A stretch of 64,000 nt of DNA, taken from the NCBI RefSeq assembly GCF_001636055.1, contig NZ_CP011789.1:5744625-5808624 (forward strand), read 5' to 3'. Under the pieces are notes generated by a model that had not been told where the DNA came from, searched no databases, and saw only the letters and a program-made list of their open reading frames with translations. The DNA is from Pseudomonas putida. GTDB lineage: Bacteria > Pseudomonadota > Gammaproteobacteria > Pseudomonadales > Pseudomonadaceae. The position numbers were made by a program, and so were the translations under genes. How positions within the stretch are numbered: the stretch's first letter is position 1; each line of letters opens with the position of its first letter. Below are positions 18,878-28,940 of the stretch, in pieces.

Positions 18878-18887
18878 TGACGATGGC

Positions 18888-18919
18888 GCGCACTTCGCGG
18901 GCAAGCCCGCGAAGTGCGC
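18888..18919. terminator. REP-derived hairpin after the antiporter gene
   Basis: GCGCACTTCGCGGGC and its exact complement pair with only AA between the arms. It lies between convergent genes. It lacks a T run, so it may be a transcript-end stabiliser rather than a strict terminator. Confidence 0.6.
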
Positions 18920-18935
18920 CGCACGGTTTCCAGCT

Positions 18936-19337
18936 CTACTCCACCGCCGAATCCGGGAACTGATCCTGGATGTACTTGATCTCGGTGCGCCCGTGGGGTG
19001 CCGGCAGGCCATCCTCGCCCAGATTGACGAAGACCATCTTGTCGACGGTGAGGATGCTCTTGCGGGTGATCTTGTTGCGCACTTCGCACTGCAGGGTGAT
19101 CGAGGTGCGGCCGAACTCGGTGGCGGTGATACCCAGCTCGATGATCTCGCCCTGGCGCGAGGCGCTGACGAAGTTGATCTCGGAAATATACTTGGTCACC
19201 ACCCGCTGGTTGCCCAACTGGACGATGGCGTAGATCGCCGCTTCCTCGTCGATCCAGCGCAACAGGCTGCCACCGAACAAGGTGCCGTTGGGATTGAGGT
19301 CTTCGGGTTTTACCCATTTGCGCGTGTGGAAATTCAT
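18936..19337 (-). CDS. Acyl-CoA thioesterase, hotdog fold (YciA-like)
   Basis: 133 aa. A single hotdog domain with the family pattern NPNGTLFGGSLLRWIDEEAA, where the Asp is the catalytic acid, and VVTKYISEINFVSASRQGE. YciA-type enzymes hydrolyse a range of acyl-CoAs in the cytoplasm. Length and motifs match well; substrate range is not predictable. The gene is divergent from ahcY. Confidence 0.88.
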   Translation of the reverse strand: MNFHTRKWVKPEDLNPNGTLFGGSLLRWIDEEAAIYAIVQLGNQRVVTKYISEINFVSASRQGEIIELGITATEFGRTSITLQCEVRNKITRKSILTVDKMVFVNLGEDGLPAPHGRTEIKYIQDQFPDSAVE

Positions 19338-19407
19338 TACAACTCCTGACGTGCCTGACTGACGTGGGGTAATGATGGCAGACCCGCCGGTCAGCCTCCA
19401 TTGAACA

Positions 19408-21043
<1,636 letters not shown>

Positions 21044-21049
21044 GCGGCA

Positions 21050-21072
21050 TGCGGCGCGCACTGCGCGCCGCA
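21050..21072. repeat. Perfect 11-bp palindrome right after ahcY
   Basis: TGCGGCGCGCA and TGCGCGCCGCA are separated by one C, starting six bases after the ahcY stop. It has no T tract. It may be an RNA 3'-end stabiliser together with the terminator that follows. Confidence 0.6.
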
Positions 21073-21098
21073 GCAGCGCAAGGATCTGAACGACGCCC

Positions 21099-21134
21099 AA
21101 GCCAGATCGGCCATCACCGATCTGGCTTTTATTT
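21099..21134 (+). terminator. Intrinsic terminator between ahcY and metF
   Basis: AGCCAGATCGG pairs with CCGATCTGGCT around a 6-nt loop, followed by TTTATTT. If efficient, metF depends on readthrough or its own promoter. Confidence 0.85.
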
Positions 21135-21174
21135 GCAGCTTGGCGCTTGAAGCACGCTGCCAGAGGAACGACCG

Positions 21175-22020
21175 ATGTCCCAGGAACGCCGCTACAGTTT
21201 CGAGTTCTTCCCGACCAAGACCGATGCCGGTCACGAAAAACTCATGGCCGTTGCCCGTCAACTGGCCACCTATAACCCCGACTTCTTCTCCTGCACTTAC
21301 GGCGCCGGCGGCTCGACTCGCGACCGGACGCTGAACACCGTGCTGCAACTGGAAAACGAAGTGAAGGTCCCGGCAGCCCCGCACCTGTCGTGCGTCGGCG
21401 ACAGCAAGGACGACCTGCGCGCCCTGATCGCCGAATACAAGGCGGCCGGAATCAAGCGCATCGTCGCCCTGCGCGGTGACCTGCCATCCGGCATGGGCAT
21501 GGCCAGTGGCGAATTGCGCCATGCCAGCGACCTGGTCGAGTTCATCCGCCAGGAAACCGGTGACCACTTCCACCTGGAAGTTGCCGCCTACCCCGAAATG
21601 CACCCGCAGGCGCACAACTTCGAGGACGACCTGGCCAACTTCGTACACAAGGTCAAGGCCGGTGCCGACAGCGCCATCACCCAGTACTTCTTCAACGCCG
21701 ACAGCTACTTCTACTTCGTCGAGCGCGTACAGAAGCTGGGCGTGGATATTCCGGTAGTGCCCGGCATCATGCCGATCACCAACTACAGCAAGCTGGCGCG
21801 CTTCTCCGACGCCTGTGGTGCCGAGATTCCGCGCTGGATCCGCAAGCAGCTGGAAGCCTACGGCGACGATGCCACCAGCATCCAGGCATTCGGTGAAGAA
21901 GTGATCAGCAAGATGTGCGAAGAGCTGCTGCAAGGTGGCGCACCGGGCCTGCACTTCTACACGCTGAACCAGGCCGAGCCGAGCCTGGCGATCTGGAACA
22001 ACCTCAAGCTGCCGCGCTGA
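21175..22020 (+). CDS. metF: 5,10-methylenetetrahydrofolate reductase
   Basis: 281 aa. Reduces methylene-THF to 5-methyl-THF, the methyl donor for methionine synthesis. FAD-dependent TIM barrel: YSFEFFPTKTDAG at the N-terminus with the catalytic Glu in FEFFP, FFSCTYGAGGSTRDRT, ALRGDLP, and the folate-binding region SAITQYFFNADSYFYF. AGGAACGACC precedes the ATG. It follows ahcY at 131 nt, with a terminator between, and completes the methyl-cycle group of the window. Confidence 0.97.
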   Translation: MSQERRYSFEFFPTKTDAGHEKLMAVARQLATYNPDFFSCTYGAGGSTRDRTLNTVLQLENEVKVPAAPHLSCVGDSKDDLRALIAEYKAAGIKRIVALRGDLPSGMGMASGELRHASDLVEFIRQETGDHFHLEVAAYPEMHPQAHNFEDDLANFVHKVKAGADSAITQYFFNADSYFYFVERVQKLGVDIPVVPGIMPITNYSKLARFSDACGAEIPRWIRKQLEAYGDDATSIQAFGEEVISKMCEELLQGGAPGLHFYTLNQAEPSLAIWNNLKLPR

Positions 22021-22053
22021 AACCTATTGGTAACAATAGCTTAAGCAATGATT

Positions 22054-22080
22054 AAGGCTCCGAACGTAGATTGGAGCCTT
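22054..22080 (+). terminator. Hairpin after metF
   Basis: AAGGCTCC and GGAGCCTT pair around 11 nt, 33 nt after the metF stop. Only a weak T-rich tail follows. A TTG that could start the next frame early lies inside this hairpin and is therefore not used. Confidence 0.6.
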
Positions 22081-22111
22081 GATCATTCAAGCTGATACCA
22101 GGTTTCCCCCG

Positions 22112-23188
22112 ATGCAGCCGTGCAACCGTGACACCCCGCAACTCGTCTACCTCGCCTTCGGCCCGGCTACCTATCACCAGGAAGCCTGCTTCAGCATCGT
22201 CAGCGCCCTGGCCAACCTGCGCAAGACGCCAGGTGAAGCCATGGACATCCAGGTCTACACCGACAACCCCGAACCCTACGCCAAGCTGCCCGTCACCGTG
22301 CACCTGCTCGATGAGCACACGCGTACAACCTGGAACCAGCCGCACGGGTATCACTTTCGCAGCAAGCATGTGCTGCTGCGCCATGTCCTCGAACAGCACC
22401 CGCTGGCAGTGCTGATCGATACCGATACCTTTTTCCGCCAATCGCCCATAGAGCTGTTCCGCCGGGTAAAGCCCGGCAGCCTGCTGTGCAATGCCATTGG
22501 CGGTCGCTACGGCGAAAACCAGAAGTGCCTGCTGTACAAGAACCTGCTGACGCTCCTGCAACAGCGTGCCCTGGCCGACTGCCAGATGCCGCTGGTCAAC
22601 TCCGGTGTCATGGGCCTGACTGCACAGGATGCAACGATCCTGGACCACTCCATCGCGCTGATGGACGAGCTTTATCCCCTGGCACGCGAGGCCTATACGC
22701 TCGAGGAGTTCTGCCTGGCGGTCGCCGCCTACCGCACGTTGCAACTGGCCACCTGCACCGACGTCATCCATCACTATTGGAGCCGCAAGGCCCAGTTCCG
22801 TGCCAAGATCCAGGCGTGGTTGCGCAAGCACGGCGACGATCCATTCGGCGAGGCCGCGATGGCCGACATCACGCTGGTCAACGATCAACTGCCTCGCCCC
22901 CCCACCCTGCACCGCCTCGGCTACAAGGCCATGAGCCTCACGCTACCCAGTCGTCACCGCCAGTTCGCCCGTGAACTGCTCTACGGCTGCTACCCCTACG
23001 ACAACGAATTCGACCGCGCCTGCGCCACGGCGTGGTGGGACAAGGCCCTGGAAAACTTCAATCAGCGCCAGGGCGGCATGAGCCCCGAGCAACTGCGCGA
23101 ATGCTTGCGCCAACCCGGCCTTCGTCTGTCGCTGGGCACGCGTCACAAAGATATCGAACGGCATCTGATCGACGCACAGCAAGCCTGA
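22112..23188 (+). CDS. Putative glycosyltransferase-like protein of unknown role
   Basis: 358 aa from ATG at 22112. The frame could begin at a TTG inside the preceding hairpin, which is unlikely. The protein is soluble and has no signal peptide. AVLIDTDTFFRQSP contains a DxD-type motif such as binds a metal-nucleotide sugar, and MPLVNSGVMGL resembles the acceptor-side motif of GT-A enzymes. The N-terminal half (LVYLAFGPATYHQEACFSIVSAL) looks like a Rossmann-type strand-helix start. I therefore suspect a nucleotide-sugar transferase fold but cannot name a substrate. It is a single gene between metF and rhlE, with no capsule or LPS genes nearby. Confidence 0.6.
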   Translation: MQPCNRDTPQLVYLAFGPATYHQEACFSIVSALANLRKTPGEAMDIQVYTDNPEPYAKLPVTVHLLDEHTRTTWNQPHGYHFRSKHVLLRHVLEQHPLAVLIDTDTFFRQSPIELFRRVKPGSLLCNAIGGRYGENQKCLLYKNLLTLLQQRALADCQMPLVNSGVMGLTAQDATILDHSIALMDELYPLAREAYTLEEFCLAVAAYRTLQLATCTDVIHHYWSRKAQFRAKIQAWLRKHGDDPFGEAAMADITLVNDQLPRPPTLHRLGYKAMSLTLPSRHRQFARELLYGCYPYDNEFDRACATAWWDKALENFNQRQGGMSPEQLRECLRQPGLRLSLGTRHKDIERHLIDAQQA

Positions 23189-23527
23189 GTACAGCCCTGC
23201 TGGCGATCGCGGAGCGCCCCTGTACTGCCCAGCATGCGCGCAACGCAAACTCCGCCGAACATTTTCTCGACGCCGTTGAGCAGCAGGATCGCAGCACATC
23301 GCGATAGCTCTGTTATACTCGGGCCTTCCCGCCCGGCTCACGCCCGGACGCTCGGCCTCGCAAAAGGCATCTCGACCAGCAGCGACGCACCCTCAAGTGC
23401 CCGCCCGCCGCCTCCAGGATGCGCAGTGTAAGCCCAGCTGGACCGGACGCGATCGCATCCCACCGATGCCCGTCGCGCCAGGCAGAACATCCCACAGGGC
23501 CCAGCCCACACGAGAACAGGATTGCCC
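23189..23527 (+). other. 339-nt gene-free leader region of rhlE
   Basis: No convincing gene was found. A TATACT box at 23314-23319 lies about 210 nt before the RhlE start, with no good -35. If it is used, the helicase mRNA would have a long leader, a common arrangement for autoregulated DEAD-box helicases. No REP element is seen here. Confidence 0.5.
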
Positions 23528-25432
23528 ATGTCCTTTGCTTCCCTCGGTCTCTCCGAGGCACTTGTCCGCGCTATCGAGGCTGCGGGCTACACCCAGCCTA
23601 CCCCGGTGCAACAGCGGGCCATTCCCGCCGTGTTGCAAGGCCGCGACCTGATGGTCGCCGCGCAGACTGGCACTGGTAAAACCGGTGGCTTCGCCCTGCC
23701 GATCCTCGAGCGCCTGTTCCCAGGTGGTCACCCCGACAAATCGCAGCGTCACGGCCCGCGCCAACCGCGCGTCCTGGTCCTGACCCCGACCCGCGAACTG
23801 GCCGCACAGGTCCACGACAGCTTCAAGATCTATGCCCGCGACCTGAACTTCATCAGCGCCTGCATCTTCGGCGGTGTCGGCATGAACCCACAGATCCAGG
23901 CGATGGCCAAGGGTGTCGACGTTCTGGTCGCCTGCCCGGGCCGTCTGCTCGACCTGGCCGGCCAAGGCAGCGTCGACCTGTCCAAGGTGGAAATTCTCGT
24001 TCTGGACGAAGCCGACCGCATGCTCGACATGGGCTTCATCCATGACGTGAAGAAAGTCCTCGCACGCCTGCCGGCCAAGCGCCAGAACCTGCTGTTCTCG
24101 GCGACCTTCTCCAAGGACATCACCGACCTCGCCGACAAGTTGCTGCACAACCCCGAGCGCATCGAGGTCACGCCGCCCAATACCACCGTCGAGCGTATCG
24201 AGCAGCGCGTCTACCGCCTGCCTGCCAGCCACAAGCGTGCGCTGCTGGCCCACTTGATCACCCTCGGCGCCTGGGAACAGGTGCTGGTCTTCACCCGTAC
24301 CAAGCACGGCGCCAACCGCCTTGCCGAGTACCTCGAAAAGCACGGTCTGACCGCTGCCGCGATCCACGGCAACAAGAGCCAGAATGCGCGCACCAAGGCT
24401 CTGGCCGACTTCAAGGCCAACAGCGTGCGAGTGCTGGTCGCCACTGACATCGCCGCCCGTGGCCTGGACATCGACCAGTTGCCGCACGTGGTCAACTTCG
24501 AACTGCCCAACGTCGAGGAAGACTACGTTCACCGCATCGGTCGTACTGGCCGTGCTGGCCGCTCCGGTGAAGCCATTTCGCTGGTGGCACCTGACGAAGA
24601 GAAACTGCTCAAGAGCATCGAGCGGGTGACCAAGCAGAAGATCCCGGATGGCGACCTGATGGGCTTCGATGCCTCGCAGGTCGAGGCCGAGAAACCCGAG
24701 GTGCGCGAGCGCCAGCAGAACAACGGCCGTGGCGGGCGCAACCAGCAGCAACGTGCCGAAGGCAGCAAGGAAGGCAGCGGCGGACGCAAGGACAAGGGCA
24801 AGGACAAAGGCAAGGCCAAGCAACAGGCCGCCGACAAGCCTGCCGACAAGGGCACTGCGGGCGACAAGCCGCAGCAGAAGAAGCAGGAGCCACGCAAGCA
24901 GCGCGACAACAGGAAGCCGCGTCAGCAGCAGGCCGGCCAGGCCCAGGGCAATGCCCCCAAAGTACCCGCCGATCGCGACCCGGAAGAGTTCCTGGACGAC
25001 GATATCGACAACTTCGGTAACCGCGCCGACTACGTCAGCCCTTACCAGAACGGCAAGAACCAGGGCCGCAACCGTCGCCCGGGCGGCAACGGCGGGCAGG
25101 CTCAAGGCCAGGGGCAGCGTTCGGGTTCGGGCCAGCCTCGCAGCAACAACGGTAGCGGCGGCCAGCGCCAGGGCGGCCAGGGTTCTGGCGAGAAGCGCCC
25201 CCGCAACAACAATGGTGGTGGTGCACGCCGCGATGGCAACCCGGGCCGTGCGCGCCGGGACGACAGCAACCGCCAGGAACCTGCCGTACGCAATCCGCGC
25301 GAGTCGCAGAGCACGCCTGTGATCATCCGCAAGGAATCCAAGCTCGACCGCTACCCGACGCCCGAGCAACTGGACGACCTGCCGAGCCGCCCCCGTGGCG
25401 AGCGTCCGGCGCTGTTGACCCGCAAGGGCTGA
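23528..25432 (+). CDS. rhlE: DEAD-box ATP-dependent RNA helicase RhlE
   Basis: 634 aa from ATG at 23528 (a TTG two codons earlier is possible). The helicase core (about 1-375) contains the Q motif near 22-30, Walker A AQTGTGKT (45-52), PTRELA, DEAD (160-163), SAT (191-193), ARGLDI and [11 protein letters not shown]. The last 250 residues are low-complexity, rich in Lys, Gln, Asn, Gly and Arg, probably a disordered RNA-binding tail. RhlE helicases remodel RNA in ribosome assembly and cold adaptation. A very stable bidirectional terminator follows the stop. Confidence 0.95.
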   Translation: MSFASLGLSEALVRAIEAAGYTQPTPVQQRAIPAVLQGRDLMVAAQTGTGKTGGFALPILERLFPGGHPDKSQRHGPRQPRVLVLTPTRELAAQVHDSFKIYARDLNFISACIFGGVGMNPQIQAMAKGVDVLVACPGRLLDLAGQGSVDLSKVEILVLDEADRMLDMGFIHDVKKVLARLPAKRQNLLFSATFSKDITDLADKLLHNPERIEVTPPNTTVERIEQRVYRLPASHKRALLAHLITLGAWEQVLVFTRTKHGANRLAEYLEKHGLTAAAIHGNKSQNARTKALADFKANSVRVLVATDIAARGLDIDQLPHVVNFELPNVEEDYVHRIGRTGRAGRSGEAISLVAPDEEKLLKSIERVTKQKIPDGDLMGFDASQVEAEKPEVRERQQNNGRGGRNQQQRAEGSKEGSGGRKDKGKDKGKAKQQAADKPADKGTAGDKPQQKKQEPRKQRDNRKPRQQQAGQAQGNAPKVPADRDPEEFLDDDIDNFGNRADYVSPYQNGKNQGRNRRPGGNGGQAQGQGQRSGSGQPRSNNGSGGQRQGGQGSGEKRPRNNNGGGARRDGNPGRARRDDSNRQEPAVRNPRESQSTPVIIRKESKLDRYPTPEQLDDLPSRPRGERPALLTRKG

Positions 25433-25434
25433 CA

Positions 25435-25473
25435 GAAACGACAAGGGGCCGCATAGCGGCCCCTTGTCGTTTC
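25435..25473. terminator. Bidirectional terminator between rhlE and yceI
   Basis: Two perfect 18-bp arms (25435-25452 and 25456-25473) surround ATA, centred on GGGGCCGC. The outer arm sequences supply short T runs on both strands between convergent genes. Confidence 0.92.
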
Positions 25474-25485
25474 AGATGACGCGAA

Positions 25486-26064
25486 TCACTTCTGCTTCAC
25501 GCCTTCCAGGCTGATGTCCAGATCCAGGGTCTGGGAAGTCGGGCCTGGGCCCTTGATGCCAAAGTCGTTCAGGTTCAGCGTGGTCTTGGCGTTGAAGCCA
25601 GCGCGCTCGCCACCCCACGGGTCCTTGCCCTCGCCGTTGAACACGGCCTTGAAGGTGACCGGCTTGGTCACGCCATGCAGGGTCAGGTCGCCGGTTACGT
25701 CGGCAGTCTTGTCACCGGTGGACTTGACGGCCGTGGAGACGAACTTGGCGTCCGGATATTTCTTCACGTCCAGGAAGTCGGCGCTGGCGATGTGCTTGTC
25801 GCGCTCGGCATGGTTGGAACACAGGCTGGCAGTCTTCAGGTCGACGCTGATCTTGCTGGCTTCAGGCTTGGCGCTGTCCCAGGAGAACGAACCGTCGAAG
25901 TCCTTGAATGTGCCGTGGATGAAGCTGTAGCCCAAGTGGCTGATCTTCCAGTCGACGAAAGCATGCTGGCCTTCCTTGTCGATCTTGTAGTCAGCGGCCA
26001 TGGCCTGACCAGCGCCAATCAGAGCGGTACCGAGCGCCAGGGCGGCAAAAGTCTTTTTCAACAT
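25486..26064 (-). CDS. yceI: YceI family periplasmic lipid-binding protein
   Basis: 192 aa from ATG at 26064 with AAGGAAGTAAGG directly upstream; the longer frame from 26145 is rejected. The signal peptide ends in AQAMAA. YceI pattern: [35 protein letters not shown], then [17 protein letters not shown]. These lipocalin-like barrels bind isoprenoid chains in the periplasm; the precise role is unclear. The cytochrome b561 gene lies 34 nt upstream on the same strand, the usual yceJ-yceI pair. Confidence 0.93.
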   Translation of the reverse strand: MLKKTFAALALGTALIGAGQAMAADYKIDKEGQHAFVDWKISHLGYSFIHGTFKDFDGSFSWDSAKPEASKISVDLKTASLCSNHAERDKHIASADFLDVKKYPDAKFVSTAVKSTGDKTADVTGDLTLHGVTKPVTFKAVFNGEGKDPWGGERAGFNAKTTLNLNDFGIKGPGPTSQTLDLDISLEGVKQK

Positions 26065-26098
26065 CCTTACTTCCTTCCTTTGCAATTGAGGTTGAGAG

Positions 26099-26650
26099 TC
26101 AAGCTTTGCGGCCCAGCATACGAGCCAGGGTCGCGTCACGGTCAATGAAATGGTGTTTCAAGGCTGCCAGGGCATGCAGGATGGCGAAAATCACCAACCC
26201 CCAGGCCAGATACAGGTGAATCACACCGGCAGTGTCCGCCTGATCGGGCAGGTTGCTGACCAGTGCCGGTACTTCGAACAGGCCGAAGACCGGAATGCCG
26301 ACACCGTCGGCGGTGGAGATCAGGTAGCCGGCGGCCATGACCGCGAACAACCCCAGATACAGCGCCAGGTGCCCCAGCTTGGCGGCCATGCGGGTGAGTG
26401 CCCCGTGGCTGGCCGGAGCCGGTGGAGGTGGGCTGATCAAACGCCAGAGTACCCGCAGCAGCATGACAGCCAGTAATACCAGGCCAATGCTCTTGTGCAG
26501 GTCGGGCCCGGCTTTGCGCCAAGGATCGTAGTAGTCGAGACCGACCATCCACAGGCCCAGACCGAACAACCCGAATACGACAAGAGCTACGCCCCAGTGC
26601 AGGAAGATGCTGACCGCACCATAGCGAGAAGCAGAATTGCGCAGTTGCAT
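26099..26650 (-). CDS. Cytochrome b561 (YceJ-type) inner-membrane protein
   Basis: 183 aa from ATG at 26650; an ATG ten codons earlier lacks a better ribosome site. Four membrane helices carry the heme-ligating histidines: FLHWGVAL in helix 1, DLHKSIGL in helix 2, and [10 protein letters not shown] and LKHHF near the end. Family members pass electrons from quinol to periplasmic partners. Paired with yceI in an apparent operon. The 216-nt AT-rich gap upstream (26651-26866) holds a small hairpin (AAGCGGA / TCCGCTT, 26707-26724) and presumably the promoter. Confidence 0.9.
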   Translation of the reverse strand: MQLRNSASRYGAVSIFLHWGVALVVFGLFGLGLWMVGLDYYDPWRKAGPDLHKSIGLVLLAVMLLRVLWRLISPPPPAPASHGALTRMAAKLGHLALYLGLFAVMAAGYLISTADGVGIPVFGLFEVPALVSNLPDQADTAGVIHLYLAWGLVIFAILHALAALKHHFIDRDATLARMLGRKA

Positions 26651-26866
26651 GTTGGCGTATTCCCCGTGAAAGCTGTGCACAAGATAACGCGATAAGTATC
26701 GAAATAAAGCGGAAAAGTCCGCTTCTTATAATCGAAAAAATCGATAGCTTATTTTGAATTCATCTAATTAAGAAAACATTAACAGTAGGCGAACGCGGGG
26801 GACTTGCCAGGGCAGGCAACAGCGCGGGCACATCGCGGCAATGCCACGAGTGCCCGCAATGACCAA

Positions 26867-28666
26867 TCAGTTGGCCTTGGCCTGAGTGTCGGTCGAGGGT
26901 TTCTTCTTGACGGGCTCGGCTTTTGCGGCGGCCTTCTTCACCGGCTCCGTCTTGCTGGCCTGCTTGGCCGGCGGCTTGTGCGCTGGTGCGTGCTTGGCAG
27001 GTGCCGCCTTGGTCGGTGCAGCCTTGGCGGGTTGGGCCTTGACCGGTTCTTCCTTGGCCACAGGCGCAACGGCCGGCGCCGCTGGTGCGGCTGCAGGAGC
27101 AGGAGCTGGCGGCGCGGGTGTCGGCTCGGCGGCCTTGGTCACCGGCTCGGTCTTGGCCACCGGTTTGTCGTCGCCACCGAACAGACGGGAGAAGAAGCCA
27201 GGCTTGTTGTCCTTGGCGGCTGCCGCGCCGACTGCCGCAGCGCCCGCAGCAGCAGCGACCGGCGCCGCCTTGACCACTGGATCGAAGGATTTCCCAGCGG
27301 CCAGGTCCTCGACCTGGCCCGCGGCACGCTGGCCACTGCGCAGCGCGCCTTCCAGGGTGCCCGGGTAAAGTGCATCGGTGTGTTCGCCAGCAAAGGCGAC
27401 ACGTTGCACCGGGCGCTCCCACAGACGCCAGTACTTGCTGATCTGCCCCGGCCCGTAGGCCAGGTAGGCGCCGCCGGTGCCGGCGTCGGTGCTGTAGCGT
27501 TTGACCTCGTAACCGGTAAAGGCGCCACGAGCCTGAGGGTAGAAGGCATGCAGGCGAATCAGCACCTGGTCGACCATCTGCTTGTCACCGAAGGCCTGCA
27601 GCAGGCGGGCGTTGTCGCCTGACAGGTTGATCACCACATTGGCACCGCCCTTGAGCGCCGGTTCGATCCACAGCATGCCCAGGCCTGCGTTGCTGAAGAT
27701 CTCGCCCGACATACGCGAGCGGCTCTCCCACACCGGGTTCTTGAACTTGAGCAGCAACTGGTCGCGCCAGCCGTAGTTGGTGCCTTTGAGTGCCGCCAGA
27801 TGCTGGTTGTCCAGCCCCGGCGTCATCTGGATCTTGGCCAGCGCGCGCAGCGGCACGGCAAGAACCAGATAGTCAGCCTGGTAGCCCACGGCCCCCACCT
27901 TTACGGTGACGCCGTCCTTGTCCTGGACGATGGCGGTGACCGGCGAGCTGGTCTTGATGGTCTTGAGTTGCTTGACGAAGGCCTGTGCCAGTACCGGGCT
28001 GCCGCCGGGCAGGCGTGCGGCGCGCAGGTCACGATCGCCAACCCCACGATAGACCCGGCTCTGCTGGGCGAAATAGAGCAACGACAGGCGCGAGGGCTCG
28101 TCATAGCGGGTACGGATCTGCTGGTTGATCAACTGACGGGCGGTCGCCGGCAGTTGCAGCTTGTCCAGCCAGGTGGAGACGTTGATCTGATCGAGGGCGA
28201 ACAACGTGCTGTTGGCAGCCGGGTTCAGCGGGTCATCGATCGAACGGGCCAGGTCATCGAGGGTCTTCTCGTAGCGCTTGATCGCCTCGGCGGTCGCGGG
28301 CTGCTTGGTGGCGAGGTCGGCCGCGCTGAAGTACTCGCCGTCGATCAGGTAGCCTGGGGTACGCACGAACTCGGGCGCAGGCAAGGTTTCCAGCTTGAAG
28401 CGGTCCAGGTATTGATTGAGTACCGGTTGCGCCTTGTTGTTGCCGATCCACTCGCTGGTCGCAAGTCCCGAGCGGCCACCCATGCCGCCCTTGGCTTCGA
28501 GCAGGGTCACCTGCCAGCCCTTGGATTGCAGCTCGTAGGCTGCCGTCAGGCCGGCCAGGCCACCGCCGACGACAATGGCCGTGGGGGTCTTGTCCTTCGC
28601 CAGCGCACCAGCGCTGGATGCACCAATCAATACCAACGCGCACAGGCGCACCCAAGCAGCAGCCAT
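26867..28666 (-). CDS. Exported flavin monoamine oxidase with long Ala/Pro/Lys-rich tail
   Basis: 599 aa. A signal peptide (LCALVLIGASSAGALAK) is followed by an FAD-binding Rossmann motif VVGGGLAGLTAAYEL (about 32-46). The amine oxidase domain runs to residue 458 and ends with the FAD motif RVAFAGEHTDALYPGTLEGA (about 422-441). Residues 459-599 are low-complexity (Ala, Pro, Lys) and include KPGFFSRLFGGDDKP at about 488-502. The enzyme would oxidise amines in or beyond the periplasm; its substrate is unknown. The tail is absent from typical members and resembles the histone-like tail of PhaF in composition. It lies upstream of yceJ and is divergent from bioA. Confidence 0.85.
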   Translation of the reverse strand: MAAAWVRLCALVLIGASSAGALAKDKTPTAIVVGGGLAGLTAAYELQSKGWQVTLLEAKGGMGGRSGLATSEWIGNNKAQPVLNQYLDRFKLETLPAPEFVRTPGYLIDGEYFSAADLATKQPATAEAIKRYEKTLDDLARSIDDPLNPAANSTLFALDQINVSTWLDKLQLPATARQLINQQIRTRYDEPSRLSLLYFAQQSRVYRGVGDRDLRAARLPGGSPVLAQAFVKQLKTIKTSSPVTAIVQDKDGVTVKVGAVGYQADYLVLAVPLRALAKIQMTPGLDNQHLAALKGTNYGWRDQLLLKFKNPVWESRSRMSGEIFSNAGLGMLWIEPALKGGANVVINLSGDNARLLQAFGDKQMVDQVLIRLHAFYPQARGAFTGYEVKRYSTDAGTGGAYLAYGPGQISKYWRLWERPVQRVAFAGEHTDALYPGTLEGALRSGQRAAGQVEDLAAGKSFDPVVKAAPVAAAAGAAAVGAAAAKDNKPGFFSRLFGGDDKPVAKTEPVTKAAEPTPAPPAPAPAAAPAAPAVAPVAKEEPVKAQPAKAAPTKAAPAKHAPAHKPPAKQASKTEPVKKAAAKAEPVKKKPSTDTQAKAN

Positions 28667-28940
28667 GTCGGCGAACTCCGGATCAGAAGCGAAATGTAAG
28701 TGGGAGGGATCTCCCCAGGAGAGATGCGCTAAGAATACGTCAGGTCCCCGGAGCCTGCCAGCACAGCGCTATCAAGTGCTTCGAATGGTTCAGGTTTCTG
28801 TGGTGGGTGCTTCGCGGCGGTTCGGCGTCCCGACAAGCCAGCTCCCACACAAGCCTGCACAAAATCCAAGGTTGTTCCTGGGGGTGCCTTTGCTTAGGCT
28901 TACGCCGTCCTACTTGCCACCCCAGCCAGGAGATCCGCCC

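Noticed and set aside
22079..22111. TTG start that would extend the glycosyltransferase-like gene by 11 codons
   Set aside because: The TTG is inside the hairpin after metF and has no ribosome site; the ATG at 22112 is preferred.
23393..25444. 683-codon minus-strand frame opposite rhlE, rich in Leu/Ala/Val
   Set aside because: The hydrophobic appearance comes from reading the Gln/Lys/Asn-rich RhlE tail backwards; no start signal or family match.
26824..26857. GCGGGCAC / GTGCCCGC hairpin after the amine oxidase gene as a terminator
   Set aside because: The loop is long (18 nt) and no T run follows on the minus strand; too weak to list.
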